A stretch of 64,000 bases of DNA. Origin: Paenibacillus sp. FSL R7-0273. GTDB lineage: Bacteria > Bacillota > Bacilli > Paenibacillales > Paenibacillaceae. Below, piece by piece: positions 61,986 through 64,000 of the stretch; the stretch's first letter is position 1; each line of letters starts with the position of its first letter. The notes under the pieces are model-generated. The model searched no databases. It saw only the letters and a program-made list of their open reading frames with translations, and was not told the DNA's origin. The stretch spans positions 6,583,501-6,647,500 of the forward strand of contig NZ_CP009283.1 in NCBI RefSeq assembly GCF_000758625.1, read 5' to 3'. The translations under genes were made by a program, and so were the position numbers.

Positions 61986-62510
61986 TTACTCTTGTGCCAT
62001 TTCTTTTTCAAGCTTGCGGATTTTATCCCGCAGCTCCGCCGCAGTTTCAAACTCTTCCTGAACAATGCTTTCCTGCAGCTCCTGCTTCAATTCATTAATC
62101 TGACGCTTGCACATGATCTGCGCTCCGGCGCGTTTAGGAAGCTTGCCTACATGGGCCGTACTGCCGTGCACTCTTCTAAACAGCGGGTCCAGCGTACTGT
62201 CAAAGTATTTATAGCAGGAGCTGCAGCCGAAACGCCCGAGCTTGCTGAACTGGGAATAGGTCATGCCGCAGCTCTCACAGTGCAGACCCTGCACATTCTT
62301 GGTGGCTGCGGTCTTTTCCTTGCCTGCCCCTTCAAGGTCAAGCAGACCGGACAGCAGGCTGTGAATCGAGAAGCCACCAGCAGTACCGGGAATCAGCTCC
62401 CCTTTTTCACGGGCACAGCTTTCACAAATATGAAATTCCGTCTTCTCTCCACTCACAATCTTGGTGAAATGAAGAGTTGCCGGTTTGACGCCGCATTCCT
62501 GACACAGCAT
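61986..62510 (-). CDS. mcsA: McsA, activator of McsB
   Basis: 174 residues with four CxxC pairs (MLCQECG, CESCAREKG, HCESCGM, CSSCYKYF) that bind zinc, and a C-terminal UVR coiled coil LKQELQESIVQEEFETAAELRDKIR. Activates McsB and senses thiol stress. 25 nt after ctsR. Confidence 0.95.
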   Translation of the reverse strand: MLCQECGVKPATLHFTKIVSGEKTEFHICESCAREKGELIPGTAGGFSIHSLLSGLLDLEGAGKEKTAATKNVQGLHCESCGMTYSQFSKLGRFGCSSCYKYFDSTLDPLFRRVHGSTAHVGKLPKRAGAQIMCKRQINELKQELQESIVQEEFETAAELRDKIRKLEKEMAQE

Positions 62511-62535
62511 AGCGGAGTCCCTCCCTTGATGACCA

Positions 62536-62997
62536 TTATTTGCCCAACAAAGAGATTAGCATCGCCTTCATAATCTTGGCACGAATCTCATCCCGGTACG
62601 GCAGATTAACCGTCAGGCATTCCCGGGAAACAGCGGCGCGCATAAGACACGCTTCACGTTTGCTTAGGAAACGGGCCTCCTCAAGCTGATAAATCAGCCC
62701 TTCGGCGGAATTCTGATCAATATCATTTCCTATTGTAGATTTGAGATGAGCGTACAGCGCCACATTCTGGGGCAGCTCATAACGCTGAATCCGGATATAG
62801 CCTCCGCCGCCGCGCTTACTCTCTACCACATAGCCCTTCTCCAAGGTAAAACGTGTACTGATGACATAATTAATCTGTGACGGCACGCATGAGAACTGGT
62901 CCGCCAGGTCATTGCGCTGGATTTCCACCGTACCTTCGGGACTTTCATGCAAAATATTCTTCAGATATTGTTCGATAATATCAGAGATATTACGCAT
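62536..62997 (-). CDS. ctsR: Transcriptional repressor CtsR
   Basis: 153 residues: MRNISDIIEQYLKNILHESPEG, winged HTH DLADQFSCVPSQINYVISTRF and the glycine-rich wing SKRGGGGYIRIQ. Represses class III heat-shock genes. The start ATG has GGAGG 7 nt upstream; a GTG three bases earlier is possible. Confidence 0.97.
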   Translation of the reverse strand: MRNISDIIEQYLKNILHESPEGTVEIQRNDLADQFSCVPSQINYVISTRFTLEKGYVVESKRGGGGYIRIQRYELPQNVALYAHLKSTIGNDIDQNSAEGLIYQLEEARFLSKREACLMRAAVSRECLTVNLPYRDEIRAKIMKAMLISLLGK

Positions 62998-63197
62998 CAC
63001 TCATCCTCCAGTGCTTAAAGCGTAGTGTACGTCTTTGCTGTAAATCCGCCCGGAGCAACCTCTAAACAACTTAACCCAAGAGGGTATACACGAATCCAGG
63101 ACTGGCCGCCGCAAAAGCTGCCGTACCGGATTCTCTGCTCCAGACATTATTTCAGCGTTACATATGCCAAAATAAAGCTTCAACATCTTTCGTTGAC

Positions 63198-63214
63198 TTT
63201 GACTTTCTTTGACT
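63198..63214 (-). promoter_or_regulatory. CtsR operator
   Basis: Minus strand AGTCAAA-GAA-AGTCAAA, a perfect tandem heptad, with a further GTCAA directly after it. It overlaps the transcription start, so CtsR represses its own operon. Confidence 0.9.
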
Positions 63215-63222
63215 TTTTTCAT

Positions 63223-63250
63223 ATTATAACATATTCTCACTAAATGCCAA
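63223..63250 (-). promoter_or_regulatory. Sigma-A promoter of the ctsR operon
   Basis: Minus strand TTGGCA, 16 bp, TATAAT; start near 63216. The leader of about 215 nt up to ctsR shows no certain gene. Together with 63251-63325 this fills the gap. Confidence 0.7.
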
Positions 63251-63325
63251 GGGGTTACTCTTATTTTTCACTTAATACCGCCATTGTATTCGGCCTGTTC
63301 CCGGCACTCCGGGATTTTAATATGT

Positions 63326-63368
63326 AAAAAAAGAAGCTCTCCCTGCTGCGAAACAGCGGCAGAGCCTC
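63326..63368 (-). terminator. Terminator of the acetyltransferase gene
   Basis: Minus strand GGCTCTGCCGCTG-TTTCG-CAGCAGGGAGAGC, then TTCTTTTTTT. Confidence 0.85.
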
Positions 63369-63375
63369 CCCGTCA

Positions 63376-64000
63376 TTAGAAAAAGTCAAACAAAGCGGTC
63401 TCAGCATGCGGTATAGCCTCTTCCAGCCACTTCAGGCCTTCCGGACTGCCTGTCAGGCTTCCGTATCTGGCTAACTCCTGCGGACGTTTATATCCCATCA
63501 GCAGCACGGTCAGTGCTCCGATGCTACAGTTTAGATCCGTCTGTCCCTCTGCAGCCTCTGAGCGGACCAGCGAAGCTGTTCCATCCGCATTCACAGTCAG
63601 CTCCCAGCTTCCGTCGTTCCATGGAGCATGCTCATCTTTAATGGACAACGTATATTTCCGGGCTTCCGGCTGTTTATTGAAAATAAAGGAATCAATGAAG
63701 GCCTGTGCATTAACAATCCGCGCCATAAAATATGGATAATTCTCCTGGGGAATCCGCGGGTCCGGCAGCAGAAACGGCAGGATATCATCCGACGGCACCA
63801 GCTTCAGCAAAGCTCCGGTGACCATTGAATCGTGGTTGGCAAGGAACGTCCAGAGCCCGCGGCGCGCTTTTTCATTCAGATAGACGAATTCATCAATAAC
63901 GAGCTCCCTGTTCATCATCTTATACAGTACATAACCCTCCGGTTCGCCTGCTTCTGAGATAAACAAGCCGTGATGCATATCCTGATCCAGGACACTCTCC
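63376..64000 (-). CDS. GNAT/Eis-like acetyltransferase, 5' end outside the window
   Basis: The frame stays open to the window edge, so only the C-terminal 208 residues are seen. The start GYVLYKMMNRELVIDEFVYLNEKARRGLWTFLANHDSMV is the second GNAT-like lobe; the remainder NDGSWELTVNADGTASLVRSEA and DLNCSIGALTVLLMGYKRPQ forms the sterol-carrier-like lobe of Eis-type N-acetyltransferases. Such enzymes acetylate amines or lysines; the substrate is unknown. Confidence 0.8.
   Translation of the reverse strand, partial: ESVLDQDMHHGLFISEAGEPEGYVLYKMMNRELVIDEFVYLNEKARRGLWTFLANHDSMVTGALLKLVPSDDILPFLLPDPRIPQENYPYFMARIVNAQAFIDSFIFNKQPEARKYTLSIKDEHAPWNDGSWELTVNADGTASLVRSEAAEGQTDLNCSIGALTVLLMGYKRPQELARYGSLTGSPEGLKWLEEAIPHAETALFDFF

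Noticed and set aside
63001..63240. Open frame of up to 79 codons in the ctsR leader
   Set aside because: Its first ATG lies upstream of the likely transcription start, no ribosome site precedes the internal ATGs, and the protein looks unlike any known family.

Overview
The window looks like a chromosomal segment of a spore-forming, low-to-mid GC Bacillota, most probably a Paenibacillus or close relative. Evidence: spore genes (gerD, cwlD, kbaA and a pdaB-like deacetylase end), sigH, the ctsR-mcsA-mcsB-clpC stress operon, and Bacillus-type order in the ribosomal protein / RNA polymerase supercluster. Genus placement is inferred from gene order and protein flavour, not from a database search. 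Nearly everything runs on the minus strand, so the cluster is best read from high to low coordinates.

Read that way: a truncated GNAT/Eis-like acetyltransferase (64000-63376); CtsR-controlled ctsR-mcsA-mcsB-clpC (62997-58385); radA-disA; pssA; a plus-strand Cys-rich protein of unknown function (54401-54796); yacL-ispD-ispF-gltX; a T-box and cysE-cysS-mrnC-rlmB-yacP; sigH; rpmG-secE-nusG-rplK-rplA; an L10 leader and rplJ-rplL-rsmC; rpoB-rpoC; then rplGB-rpsL-rpsG-fusA-tuf.

Between tuf and rpsJ the ribosomal supercluster is interrupted by about 3.3 kb (24575-27851) that looks like an oxygen/redox-response island. It holds a HemAT-type globin-coupled chemoreceptor, an FNR-type regulator with the four cysteine positions of E. 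coli FNR, and a divergent two-gene operon (V4R-domain protein plus cupin). A perfect FNR palindrome lies exactly 41.5 bp upstream of the inferred start of that operon. This is the best candidate in the window for an undescribed system.

The S10-spc-alpha cluster follows (rpsJ to rplQ, 24232-9049), including secY, adk, map, a KOW protein and infA. Then come truA-rplM-rpsI without the ecfA1-ecfA2-ecfT genes that often sit between rplQ and truA, a cysH-sat sulfate-assimilation operon, and the sporulation block cwlD-salA-gerD-kbaA, with a polyphosphate kinase 2 gene inserted before the pdaB-like end.

Regulatory elements include sigma-A promoters, a CtsR operator, an FNR box, a T-box, L10, L13 and L1 autoregulatory leader candidates, a candidate CymR-type operator, sigma-G/E-type sporulation promoters and many intrinsic terminators. 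Non-ATG starts are common (TTG for rpoB, rpoC, rplJ and rpsE; GTG for many others). All functional assignments are from reading the sequence and family knowledge; no searches were run.
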